A stretch of 6,585 nucleotides of DNA from DALYDP01 sp964348685 (GTDB lineage Bacteria > Patescibacteriota > Gracilibacteria > Peribacterales > Peribacteraceae): contig CAYGDM010000062.1 of NCBI GenBank assembly GCA_964348685.1, positions 1 to 6,585 of the forward strand, given 5' to 3'. This document shows, in pieces, positions 1 through 4,864 of this stretch; within the stretch, counting starts at the first letter, position 1, and every line of letters begins with the position of its first letter. The notes under the pieces are model-generated. The model was not told the DNA's origin. It did no database searches and saw nothing but the letters and a program-made list of their open reading frames with translations. A program made the position numbers and the translations under genes.

Positions 1-6
1 GCTTCG

Positions 7-402
7 GTGCCGGACGACCATTCGATATTTTCTGCGCACGTGAACAACCTGGAAAAGCTGTCGCTCTGCGGTTGCGACGTGTGCGTGCGCCACCGCAAAT
101 TCCACGGGCAGCACGATTTGCAGTTCCGCGCGCACGAAAAGAGCGTTGAGTTCGAGGATACGGGCGTCATGTTGCCGTGGAGAGATCCGACGGACTACTG
201 CCAGTCGGAAAAAGGCATCGTGTTTTTCGAAATCGACATGATCTTTCGCGAGAAACTTGCCGCGATCTTCGACACCTTGGATCTCGCCGACGACGAAAAA
301 TCCCGCGCGCGCGCGTTGCTCCGCCGCATCGAGGCGCTCACCAAAGCGTCGTGCATGGGCATGCTGCACGGAGAGGGAAATCCGGAGATGATGCCGACGT
401 AA
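7..402 (+). CDS. Hypothetical protein with N-terminal Cys/His cluster, 5' end uncertain
   Basis: I do not recognise the family. Read from the GTG at 7 the product is 131 residues and mainly hydrophilic. The N-terminal part has a dense cluster C21-x-C23-x2-C26-x2-H29-x3-H33, with further His at 36 and 43 and Cys at 65 and 116, which could bind a metal such as zinc; this is inference from spacing only. Residues about 80-115 are charged and look helical. The reading frame is open to the first base of the window, so the true start may lie upstream and the GTG is only the first visible start codon. It ends in TAA and converges on clpP, with a hairpin between them. Codon use resembles clpP and recG, which supports a real gene. 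Confidence 0.6.
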   Translation: MPDDHSIFSAHVNNLEKLSLCGCDVCVRHRKFHGQHDLQFRAHEKSVEFEDTGVMLPWRDPTDYCQSEKGIVFFEIDMIFREKLAAIFDTLDLADDEKSRARALLRRIEALTKASCMGMLHGEGNPEMMPT

Positions 403-419
403 TTGGCACGCTGCACATT

Positions 420-444
420 AAAAAAGAGGGCCGAAGCCCTCTTT
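420..444 (-). terminator. Intrinsic terminator of clpP
   Basis: On the minus strand a perfect 9-bp stem (AAAGAGGGC / GCCCTCTTT) closes a TTCG tetraloop and runs into a tract of six T, 12 bases after the clpP stop codon. Read on the plus strand the same hairpin is preceded by A's and followed by only three T's, so it would be a weak terminator for the gene ending at 402. Confidence 0.9.
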
Positions 445-455
445 GAGAATCTCTC

Positions 456-1091
456 TTAATCGATGATCTTATCGATCAGTCCGTACTCGAGTGCTTCCTT
501 CGCCGTGAGGAACTTGTCGCGCTCGGTGTCGTTCTTCACTTGTTCGAGCTTCTTCCCCGTGTGCTTGGCGATGAGCTCGTTGAGCGTGTTCTTCATGTTG
601 ATGATGTGCTCCGCGTGGATCGCGATGTCCGTCGCTTGGCCTTCCGTGCCGCCGAGCGGCTGGTGGATCATGATCTCGGAGTGCTTGAGGGCGAAGCGCT
701 TTCCTTTGTGGCCGCCCATGAGGATGATCGCGCCGCCGGACGCCGCCATGCCGAGGCACACCGTCGAAACGTCGGGCCCGATGTGCTGCATCGTGTCGTA
801 CATCGCCATCGTCGACGTGACTTGGCCGCCGGGGGAGTTCACGTACATCGTGATGTCCTTCTTCGGGTCTTCCTTCTGGAGGAAGAGGAACTGCGCGATG
901 ATCGAGTTCGCGACGTCGTCGTTGATCGCGGTGCCGAGGAAGACGATGCGTTCCTCGAGGAGGCGCGAGTAGATGTCGTACGCGCGTTCACCGAACTGCG
1001 TCTTTTCGATGACGGTCGGGATGATGAAGTTCTGCGGCGTCAGGTTGCCGCGGTTGATCTGGCTGGAAATCGACTGGATGAAGGGGTGCAT
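456..1091 (-). CDS. clpP: ATP-dependent Clp protease proteolytic subunit ClpP
   Basis: ClpP is a serine peptidase that forms a barrel of two heptameric rings and degrades proteins unfolded and fed in by a Clp ATPase such as ClpX or ClpC; none is encoded in this window. The 211-residue product is full length. The family landmarks are present: VIEKT and GERAYDIYSRLL (about 27-45), NSPGG (85-89), the nucleophile Ser118 in GMAASGGA, catalytic His143 in MIHQPLGG, and Asp192 in DTERD. The residue after the nucleophile is Gly, where Met is more usual. The N-terminus has about 20 residues before the conserved core, compatible with a propeptide. The ATG at 1091 is fixed by an in-frame TAA 11 codons upstream. 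No Shine-Dalgarno sequence precedes it. The gene is divergent from miaA and appears monocistronic. Confidence 0.97.
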   Translation of the reverse strand: MHPFIQSISSQINRGNLTPQNFIIPTVIEKTQFGERAYDIYSRLLEERIVFLGTAINDDVANSIIAQFLFLQKEDPKKDITMYVNSPGGQVTSTMAMYDTMQHIGPDVSTVCLGMAASGGAIILMGGHKGKRFALKHSEIMIHQPLGGTEGQATDIAIHAEHIINMKNTLNELIAKHTGKKLEQVKNDTERDKFLTAKEALEYGLIDKIID

Positions 1092-1118
1092 GTGTGCGAT
1101 ATGGGGAAGTTCAAAGCT

Positions 1119-1127
1119 ATTTTATCA
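1119..1127 (-). promoter_or_regulatory. Candidate extended -10 promoter of clpP
   Basis: On the minus strand the sequence TGATAAAAT fits an extended -10 (TG-N-TANNNT). No convincing -35 lies 16-18 bases upstream, which is tolerated for extended -10 promoters. Transcription would start near 1112 and give a leader of about 21 nt that contains no AGGAG-like motif. Confidence 0.45.
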
Positions 1128-1165
1128 CTTTTCGGCTAGCCCCAGCAGTAGGCACGGGCCGGGGA

Positions 1166-2119
1166 ATGTGGTGGAATGGGTCCGTGGAACTCCTCGGTCC
1201 TAACGATTGGCAGCCCCTGGTCGATGCACATATCGCGCAATCGACAAAACCTGTGATCGTTGTGCTCGGCCCCACGTGCAGCGGAAAAACAGGATTTTCG
1301 CTCGCCCTCTCCAGACACCTAGGCGATACAGCGGAAATTGTGAACGCAGATTCACGCCAATTCTACAAAGGCATGGATATCGGCACGGCGAAGATCACGG
1401 AAGAAGAAAAGGGGGTCGTACCGCACCATTTGTTCTCCGTGCTCGATCCGAAAGAGCAGGTGACGATCGCGTGGTACCAGGAACAGGCGAACCGCGTTAT
1501 CGCCGAGATCCATGCACGCGGTCATGTGCCGGTCCTCGTCGGGGGATCGATGCTCTACATCTCGTCGGTCGTCGACGGTCTGCGACCTCTTCCTGAAGCG
1601 GATCCGGAATTACGCAAAGAACTCGAAGCGCTCTACGACACGGACGACGGTTGGTCGCTCTACGACGAACTCGCGAAGGTCGATCCGGAAACCGCGAAGA
1701 GTTTCGACAAAGCGAACAAGCAGTACGTCGTCCGCGCGGTCGAGCTCTATCGGCTCACGGGCTTCCCGCCGTCGACGCTGAAGAAAACCGTGCCGCCGGA
1801 TTTTCAAACATTGCTTCTTGGATTGGAATGGCCGCGCGACGAACTCACGAAACGCATCGACGCACGCACGCCGGAAATCGTGAACGGAGGATGGATTCGT
1901 GAAGTCGAAACACTTTTGGAAAAGGGATATACCGAGCACGACCCGGGCTTCAAGAGCCACGGCTACCGCGAGATCTCGCAGTGGTTGCGATCGGACGAAC
2001 AAAATAAAGAGCAGCTCATCGAAGTGATCGCGGCAAAAACGCGCCAATACGCGAAACGGCAGATGACCTGGTGGAAGGATGATGAGAGGATTAAGTGGAT
2101 TGATGCGAAACAGCTTTAG
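1166..2119 (+). CDS. miaA: tRNA dimethylallyltransferase MiaA
   Basis: MiaA transfers the dimethylallyl group of DMAPP to N6 of adenosine 37 in tRNAs that read codons starting with U, forming i6A, which stabilises codon-anticodon pairing. Counting from the ATG at 1166 (317 residues, normal length) the P-loop GPTCSGKT is at 35-42, followed by DSRQFYKGMDIGTAK (62-76), LVGGSMLY, the segment around VRAVELYRLTG, and near the C-terminus GYREISQWL and TRQYAKRQMTWW, all family signatures. The start is uncertain: the frame is open back to a GTG at 1094, and a GTG at 1184 would place the P-loop nearer the usual distance from the N-terminus. None of the three has a clear ribosome-binding site. The gene is divergent from clpP and has no obvious operon partner. 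Confidence 0.95.
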   Translation: MWWNGSVELLGPNDWQPLVDAHIAQSTKPVIVVLGPTCSGKTGFSLALSRHLGDTAEIVNADSRQFYKGMDIGTAKITEEEKGVVPHHLFSVLDPKEQVTIAWYQEQANRVIAEIHARGHVPVLVGGSMLYISSVVDGLRPLPEADPELRKELEALYDTDDGWSLYDELAKVDPETAKSFDKANKQYVVRAVELYRLTGFPPSTLKKTVPPDFQTLLLGLEWPRDELTKRIDARTPEIVNGGWIREVETLLEKGYTEHDPGFKSHGYREISQWLRSDEQNKEQLIEVIAAKTRQYAKRQMTWWKDDERIKWIDAKQL

Positions 2120-2137
2120 AAAGCCAAGAATGAAATG

Positions 2138-2167
2138 TTGACTTATTTAAATAATAGTTTATATTTT
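2138..2167 (+). promoter_or_regulatory. Candidate promoter of the 110-residue gene
   Basis: TTGACT at 2138-2143 (5 of 6 to the -35 consensus) and TATTTT at 2162-2167 are separated by 18 bases in a markedly AT-rich spacer. Transcription would start near 2174, giving a leader of about 60 nt that includes a T7 run, a hairpin and the ribosome-binding site. Confidence 0.5.
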
Positions 2168-2183
2168 AATAGTGTTTTTTTAC

Positions 2184-2204
2184 AACACGGGCGAAAACCG
2201 TGTT
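2184..2204 (+). promoter_or_regulatory. Leader hairpin, or weak terminator of miaA
   Basis: AACACGG at 2184-2190 pairs perfectly with CCGTGTT at 2198-2204 around a 7-base GCGAAAA loop. It is followed by CTTATTATC, a poor T tract, so it is not a classical terminator. It lies downstream of the candidate promoter and 14 bases before the ribosome-binding site, so it may be a 5' mRNA structure. Termination of miaA readthrough is the alternative. Confidence 0.4.
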
Positions 2205-2218
2205 CTTATTATCTAGAT

Positions 2219-2224
2219 GAGGAG
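2219..2224 (+). promoter_or_regulatory. Ribosome-binding site of the 110-residue gene
   Basis: GAGGAG is placed 8 bases before the ATG at 2233. It is one of only two convincing Shine-Dalgarno sequences in the window and fixes the start. Confidence 0.8.
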
Positions 2225-2232
2225 AAAGTACG

Positions 2233-2565
2233 ATGAGAGAGAAAGGGTTGTTGATTACGGTTCCGAAGGATCAACTCGGATTGCCATTGCATGAGCAAAA
2301 ACGGAAAATCGAATTCATTTTCCATGATTGCTTGGATTTACAAAAGCAGTCGGTCGATGACGCAGGAGAAGTCATCGTCGAGTATAAGCAGATCGACTTC
2401 AGCGATCCGGAATGGCGCATGCATGATTCCAAAAGTGCGATGATTGCGCTCTCAGCACTCACGGAGTTCGATGGATTCACGCATCTGCTTGAAATCCTGC
2501 TGAATCAAGCCCATACATTGGCGATGAAGGAGGTTGAAATCCCCGTCGCCGAGACGACGCAATAA
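2233..2565 (+). CDS. Hypothetical protein, 110 residues
   Basis: I do not recognise this protein. It is soluble, without signal peptide or membrane segment. Residues 24-32 and 46-56 look like beta strands, and 66-99 like amphipathic helices (SKSAMIALSALTEF, then THLLEILLNQAHTLAM). There is a single Cys (33) and no obvious catalytic motif. The start is supported by a strong ribosome-binding site and a likely promoter of its own, and a terminator follows 38 bases after the TAA, so it is a complete monocistronic unit. Its first half and its leader are more AT-rich than miaA or clpP, which could mean a different history or simply strong expression signals. Confidence 0.75.
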   Translation: MREKGLLITVPKDQLGLPLHEQKRKIEFIFHDCLDLQKQSVDDAGEVIVEYKQIDFSDPEWRMHDSKSAMIALSALTEFDGFTHLLEILLNQAHTLAMKEVEIPVAETTQ

Positions 2566-2603
2566 GAACGCGCGTTCAGCTCCGTTGGCAGAAGACAAAC
2601 GTG

Positions 2604-2638
2604 GCGCATTCGGTTTCATCCGGATGCGCTGCTTTCTT
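2604..2638 (+). terminator. Intrinsic terminator of the 110-residue gene
   Basis: GCGCATTCGG (2604-2613) pairs with CCGGATGCGC (2620-2629) over 10 bp with one T-G wobble, around a TTTCAT loop, and is followed by TGCTTTCTT. The sequence is closely related to the hairpin at 3538-3571. Confidence 0.8.
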
Positions 2639-2670
2639 AATGCGCGGCAGCCATGATTCGACTTGCTCAT

Positions 2671-2719
2671 ATCAGTCCTCGGTACGCTCCTCGCTGCGGC
2701 TCGGAGCACTCGGCCTGAC
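2671..2719 (-). repeat. Palindromic repeat, copy A (49 bp)
   Basis: Read on the minus strand this copy starts GTCAGGCCGAGTG, continues with the hairpin CTCCGAGC / CGCA loop / GCGAGGAG (two tandem G-A mismatches in the stem), and ends CGTACCGAGGACTGAT. Its outer ends GTCAG-n-CC and GG-n-CTGAT also pair, so the whole unit can fold. The 13 left and 15 of the 16 right bases match copy B at 3140-3186, which lies in the opposite orientation. It overlaps the 3' end of the GIY-YIG gene and supplies its last 15 codons and stop. Confidence 0.85.
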
Positions 2720-3022
2720 AATCTTTTTCTTCGAGGAAAAATCTTTCTTTGCGAGATAGAAAAGCGCGTTCTCATCACCTGCGACAAGAGCATCTTTCTT
2801 CGCCTTGCTCCAATTTTTTAGTTGTTTTTCTCTTGCGATGGCTTTGAGTATGTAGGGAAATGATTCGACGTGGACGAGTTCAAAGTTTCCTTGTTGCTCT
2901 ACATACGAGCCGGGATTGCGAACGGTTCGATGTTCATTCATTCGTCGTTCGATATCGTTCGTCACGCCTACGTAATACGAGCCGTTCGTAAAATGGAGAA
3001 GATAGGTGAAGTATTGTTGCAT
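2672..3022 (-). CDS. Small GIY-YIG domain nuclease-like protein
   Basis: This 116-residue protein belongs to the small single-domain GIY-YIG group (YhbQ/UvrC-N-terminal-like). The core runs from about 4 to 85: the first motif appears as TYLL (6-9), the second as YYVG (16-19), then a conserved Arg pair in NDIERRMNEH (22-31), and the metal-ligand Glu in AIAREKQLKNWSKAKK (61-76). The family has an endonuclease fold; the natural substrate of these small members is mostly unknown. Residues 102-116 (VRPSAPSRSEERTED) and the TGA stop are encoded by a palindromic repeat, so this tail is probably not part of the domain. No clear ribosome-binding site precedes the ATG. A hairpin begins 19 bases upstream of it. 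The inverted repeat copies on both sides suggest a mobile or repeat-associated gene. Confidence 0.9.
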   Translation of the reverse strand: MQQYFTYLLHFTNGSYYVGVTNDIERRMNEHRTVRNPGSYVEQQGNFELVHVESFPYILKAIAREKQLKNWSKAKKDALVAGDENALFYLAKKDFSSKKKIVRPSAPSRSEERTED

Positions 3023-3040
3023 GAAGAAAGAATGCCCTTC

Positions 3041-3094
3041 GTCATGCCTTGCTCCATTCTGCTCGCGCGTGACTCATGGAATTCTCGGTATGAC
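3041..3094. repeat. Palindromic hairpin element C upstream of the GIY-YIG gene
   Basis: GTCATGCC (3041-3048) pairs with GGTATGAC (3087-3094) over 8 bp with one G-T wobble, and inside it TCCAT (3053-3057) pairs with ATGGA (3076-3080). The size (54 bp) and GTCA-n-GCC ends recall copies A and B, but the interior is different, so it may be a degenerate relative or another family. It lies between the GIY-YIG start codon and copy B. Confidence 0.55.
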
Positions 3095-3119
3095 AAAACA
3101 ACATATCGCGTTCTACATT
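3090..3119 (+). promoter_or_regulatory. Weak candidate plus-strand promoter
   Basis: ATGACA (3090-3095, one mismatch to the -35 consensus) and TACATT (3114-3119, two mismatches to the -10) are 18 bases apart. It is proposed mainly because a plus-strand terminator at 3211-3234 has no other visible upstream transcript. Confidence 0.25.
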
Positions 3120-3139
3120 CTCTAAGAACGGGCGGGCTT

Positions 3140-3186
3140 GTCAGGCCGAGTGATTTTGCCGCAGCAAAATCGTACCGAGGACTGAC
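3140..3186 (+). repeat. Palindromic repeat, copy B (47 bp)
   Basis: This copy starts GTCAGGCCGAGTG, has the hairpin ATTTTGC / CGCA loop / GCAAAAT with a perfect 7-bp stem, and ends CGTACCGAGGACTGAC. The outer arms TGTCAG and CTGACA (3139 to 3187) also pair. It is inverted relative to copy A. The flanking arms and the GC-CGCA-GC apex are conserved while the inner stem sequence differs completely but remains paired. Confidence 0.85.
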
Positions 3187-3210
3187 ATCAGGGCGTCTAA
3201 GAAGACTCTT

Positions 3211-3234
3211 AACGGCAGCTGTAAGCCGTTTTTT
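3211..3234 (+). terminator. Plus-strand intrinsic terminator without an assigned gene
   Basis: AACGGC (3211-3216) pairs with GCCGTT (3225-3230) around an 8-base loop, and six T's follow from 3229. No plus-strand gene ends between 2565 and here, so it may end a small RNA or attenuate transcription toward the gene at 3310. Confidence 0.65.
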
Positions 3235-3248
3235 AGTAGCTTGCTACT
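3235..3248. promoter_or_regulatory. 14-bp inverted repeat, possible operator
   Basis: AGTAGC and GCTACT are exact inverted arms around a central TT. The loop is too short for a stable RNA hairpin, so a dimeric DNA-binding site is more likely than an RNA structure. It lies 62 bases before the ATG of the 65-residue membrane protein. No regulator is identified. Confidence 0.3.
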
Positions 3249-3298
3249 GGAAACGAACCGGCGAATGATATGCCCATCGTCTCTTTCACCCCAACGTC

Positions 3299-3303
3299 AG
3301 GAG
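3299..3303 (+). promoter_or_regulatory. Ribosome-binding site of the 65-residue gene
   Basis: AGGAG stands 6 bases before the ATG at 3310 and selects this start over in-frame codons further upstream. Confidence 0.8.
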
Positions 3304-3309
3304 TTTTCC

Positions 3310-3507
3310 ATGGTCCGCGCCATTTTCTTCGTGAGTCGTACCATCGGATTGTGCATCTTCGCATACGGTATCTATCTCGCGTACTTCGTTCAGAACTTCT
3401 TTGGTCCGGATGCGAAAGCCGCGTCCTCAATAATCGTTTTGTCCGGCCTGTTCATCACGTTGCCGAGGATCATCGAAGATCGGATGGCGAAAAGTGCCGC
3501 ATCCTGA
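3310..3507 (+). CDS. Small two-helix membrane protein, unknown function
   Basis: The 65-residue product is unrecognised. It has two hydrophobic segments, about 4-28 (FVSRTIGLCIFAYGIYLAYF) and about 38-54 (ASSIIVLSGLFITLP), joined by a short polar loop with Asp34 and Lys36, and a charged C-terminal tail (RIIEDRMAK). It is therefore likely an inner-membrane hairpin with both ends on the same side. The start is set by the good ribosome-binding site; the frame upstream is open but not needed. A terminator follows 30 bases after the TGA. It converges on another small membrane protein gene at 3576-3950. No catalytic motif is visible. Confidence 0.75.
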   Translation: MVRAIFFVSRTIGLCIFAYGIYLAYFVQNFFGPDAKAASSIIVLSGLFITLPRIIEDRMAKSAAS

Positions 3508-3537
3508 AAATGGAATGAAAGAGATCTGACATCTGTG

Positions 3538-3571
3538 GCACATTCGACTTCGTTCGGATGTGCTGCTTTTT
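3538..3571 (+). terminator. Intrinsic terminator of the 65-residue gene
   Basis: GCACATTCGA (3538-3547) pairs with TCGGATGTGC (3554-3563) over 10 bp with one T-G wobble around a CTTCGT loop, followed by TGCTTTTT. It resembles the terminator at 2604-2638 in sequence, length, wobble position and tail. On the minus strand no T tract follows, so it would not serve the convergent gene well. Confidence 0.85.
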
Positions 3572-3575
3572 ATTG

Positions 3576-3950
3576 TCACATCCCGTACGCGATCATCGCG
3601 GCGATTGCCGCATAACCGACGACCGACCACGCGACCAGCGTGCCGAACCAGGTGAACCACCTCTTCCAGGTAGCTGATTTTTGCATGCGGCGGAACGCAA
3701 TGGTGTGCGCGACGATGAGGAACGGGAACAGCGTGAAGGTCAGGAGGATCGCCGCGGGCCATCCGGCGTCCGTCGGCCACGTCGCGATATCCCATACCGG
3801 GAAGAAAAAGAACCCGAGCGGCGCGAGGATGATGCCGCCGATCATGAGCATGATCCCGCCAGGCATTCCCAGGCCCGGGATGATGCCTAATGCTGTCGCG
3901 ACGAGCGAGAACGTCACGACGATCCACGGTTTGGCGGGTGTATGTGTCAT
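3576..3950 (-). CDS. Four-helix membrane protein, unknown function
   Basis: The 124-residue product is unrecognised and very hydrophobic. Four segments are probably membrane spanning: about 9-27, 31-50, 65-85 and 101-121. The first two are Gly/Pro/Met rich (GIIPGLGMPGGIMLMIGGI), and a basic stretch FRRMQKSATWKRW (86-98) lies between helices 3 and 4, suggesting that this loop is cytoplasmic. No catalytic or transport motif is recognised. Its ATG follows the TGA of the upstream gene by a single base and there is no ribosome-binding site, so translation is probably coupled to that gene. The two products may act together. Confidence 0.75.
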   Translation of the reverse strand: MTHTPAKPWIVVTFSLVATALGIIPGLGMPGGIMLMIGGIILAPLGFFFFPVWDIATWPTDAGWPAAILLTFTLFPFLIVAHTIAFRRMQKSATWKRWFTWFGTLVAWSVVGYAAIAAMIAYGM

Positions 3951-3951
3951 A

Positions 3952-4341
3952 TCAGAATTTGAAGACGTCCCCGATCTTTTCCTCTATCCCGCTCTTCGTC
4001 TGCCACAAACCTTCGATCATCGTCTGCAGCTGCGGCGAGGAATCGGGCGTGTCTTTCGAGAGGCGGAATTCGACCACGTGCGTGAGGATGCCTGCGAGGT
4101 TCATAAGCGCGAGGTCGATCTGGTCCTTGTCTTTCTGCGTGAGCGCGTCGTAGATTTTTTCGTTTAGGAACGTCTTCGGATCCGCCGGATCGATCGACTT
4201 GCTTTCCAGTAGTTTCAGCACGGTTTCGAGGAAGCGTTCGTGCTCGTCGCCCATGGCACCTGTCGTGGCTTTGCCCGCTTTCTTTTGCGCATCTTCGGGC
4301 AAATGCCTGTATTCATCGTAGAGGGATTGCATGTCGGCCAT
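3952..4341 (-). CDS. Small charged helical protein, unknown function
   Basis: The 129-residue product (starting MADMQSLYDEY) is unrecognised. It has no membrane segment or signal peptide. It looks mostly alpha helical, with charged helices at about 32-48, 57-95 and 103-127. The frame is open to 4416, but the ATG at 4339-4341 is preferred because an extended -10 box lies exactly 6 bases upstream, which would make the mRNA leaderless; an ATG three codons further in is an alternative. It is the first gene of a two-gene unit with the four-helix membrane protein, so a role as its soluble partner is possible but unproven. Confidence 0.7.
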   Translation of the reverse strand: MADMQSLYDEYRHLPEDAQKKAGKATTGAMGDEHERFLETVLKLLESKSIDPADPKTFLNEKIYDALTQKDKDQIDLALMNLAGILTHVVEFRLSKDTPDSSPQLQTMIEGLWQTKSGIEEKIGDVFKF

Positions 4342-4347
4342 GGCCCC

Positions 4348-4356
4348 AGTGTAGCA
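4348..4356 (-). promoter_or_regulatory. Extended -10 promoter for a leaderless two-gene mRNA
   Basis: On the minus strand TGCTACACT matches the extended -10 pattern. Six bases (GGGGCC) separate it from the ATG at 4341, so transcription should begin at or next to the A of the start codon. Confidence 0.5.
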
Positions 4357-4396
4357 CTCTTGATTCCGCGCAAAACGAGTGACAAGCTTTATAGAC

Positions 4397-4849
4397 ATGC
4401 GGGAAACCGTCATCAAGCAAAAGCAGGCCGTTCCTCATATGGTGTATCGCAATGATGCCGGCGGCGTCGTGCTGAATGCGAACGGGGACATGGCGCTCGT
4501 GCTGCAGGGGAACGGCACATGGTCGTTGCCGAAAGGGAAGATCGAAGAAGGGGAGGATCGGTTCAACGCGGCCAAGCGCGAGATCACGGAAGAAACGGGC
4601 CTCACGGACCTGACGCGCGTCGAAACTCTCGGCAGTTACACGCGCTACTCGATCGATGATACGGGCGCCGAGAACAAGCGCGCGTTGAAGCGCATCACGG
4701 TGTATCTCTTCACGACCTCCGAAACCGACCTACGCCCGGCCGATCCGCGCATCCGCGAAGCGCAGTGGGTGAAGCCTTCCGAGGCGGTGGAGATGCTTGC
4801 TGCCCCGAAAGATCAGGAGTTTTTGGCGTCGGTCCTGCATCGGTTATAA
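4397..4849 (+). CDS. Nudix (MutT-like) hydrolase
   Basis: Nudix enzymes hydrolyse nucleoside diphosphates linked to another moiety, with divalent metal. The product (150 residues from the ATG at 4397) has a perfect Nudix box G-x5-E-x7-R-E-I-x-E-E-x-G-L at residues 47-69, preceded by TWSLPKGK (42-48). AGGVVLN begins the fold at about 21. WSLPKGK is seen in MutT-type and diadenosine-polyphosphate-type members, so the substrate cannot be named. The start is uncertain: a GTG at 4379 and an ATG at 4439 are in frame, none with a good ribosome-binding site, and a TATAGA at 4390-4395 could be a -10 that would favour 4439. It is divergent from the minus-strand pair and ends 15 bases before recG. Confidence 0.93.
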   Translation: MRETVIKQKQAVPHMVYRNDAGGVVLNANGDMALVLQGNGTWSLPKGKIEEGEDRFNAAKREITEETGLTDLTRVETLGSYTRYSIDDTGAENKRALKRITVYLFTTSETDLRPADPRIREAQWVKPSEAVEMLAAPKDQEFLASVLHRL

Positions 4850-4852
4850 GGG

Positions 4853-4858
4853 TATAAT
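4853..4858 (+). promoter_or_regulatory. Consensus -10 for leaderless recG
   Basis: A perfect TATAAT lies in the 15-base gap between the Nudix stop and the recG ATG, with 6 bases (CCCTGC) before the ATG. The expected start point is therefore the A of the start codon. No good -35 is visible at 16-18 bases. recG may also be read from the Nudix transcript. Confidence 0.5.
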
Positions 4859-4864
4859 CCCTGC

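Noticed and set aside
463..972. Long open frame on the plus strand opposite clpP
   Set aside because: It is the complement of a certain clpP gene, and its composition follows the clpP codon pattern. No family features are seen.
1094..1165. miaA starting at the GTG at 1094
   Set aside because: This would add 24 residues not seen in the family, would overlap the clpP promoter region and has no ribosome-binding site; it remains possible but less likely than 1166 or 1184.
2671..3186. CRISPR-like array
   Set aside because: The repeat copies are inverted, only two, and about 420 bases apart with a gene between them; there are no regular spacers.
3121..3203. TCTAAGAA at 3121-3128 and again at 3196-3203, flanking copy B, as a target-site duplication
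   Set aside because: The two copies are 12 and 9 bases away from the repeat ends rather than adjacent, and an 8-base match over this distance can easily be chance.
2870..3268. Plus-strand open frame across the GIY-YIG 5' region and repeat copy B
   Set aside because: It crosses the antisense of a recognisable gene, a hairpin, a palindromic repeat and a terminator, and has no ribosome-binding site or family features.
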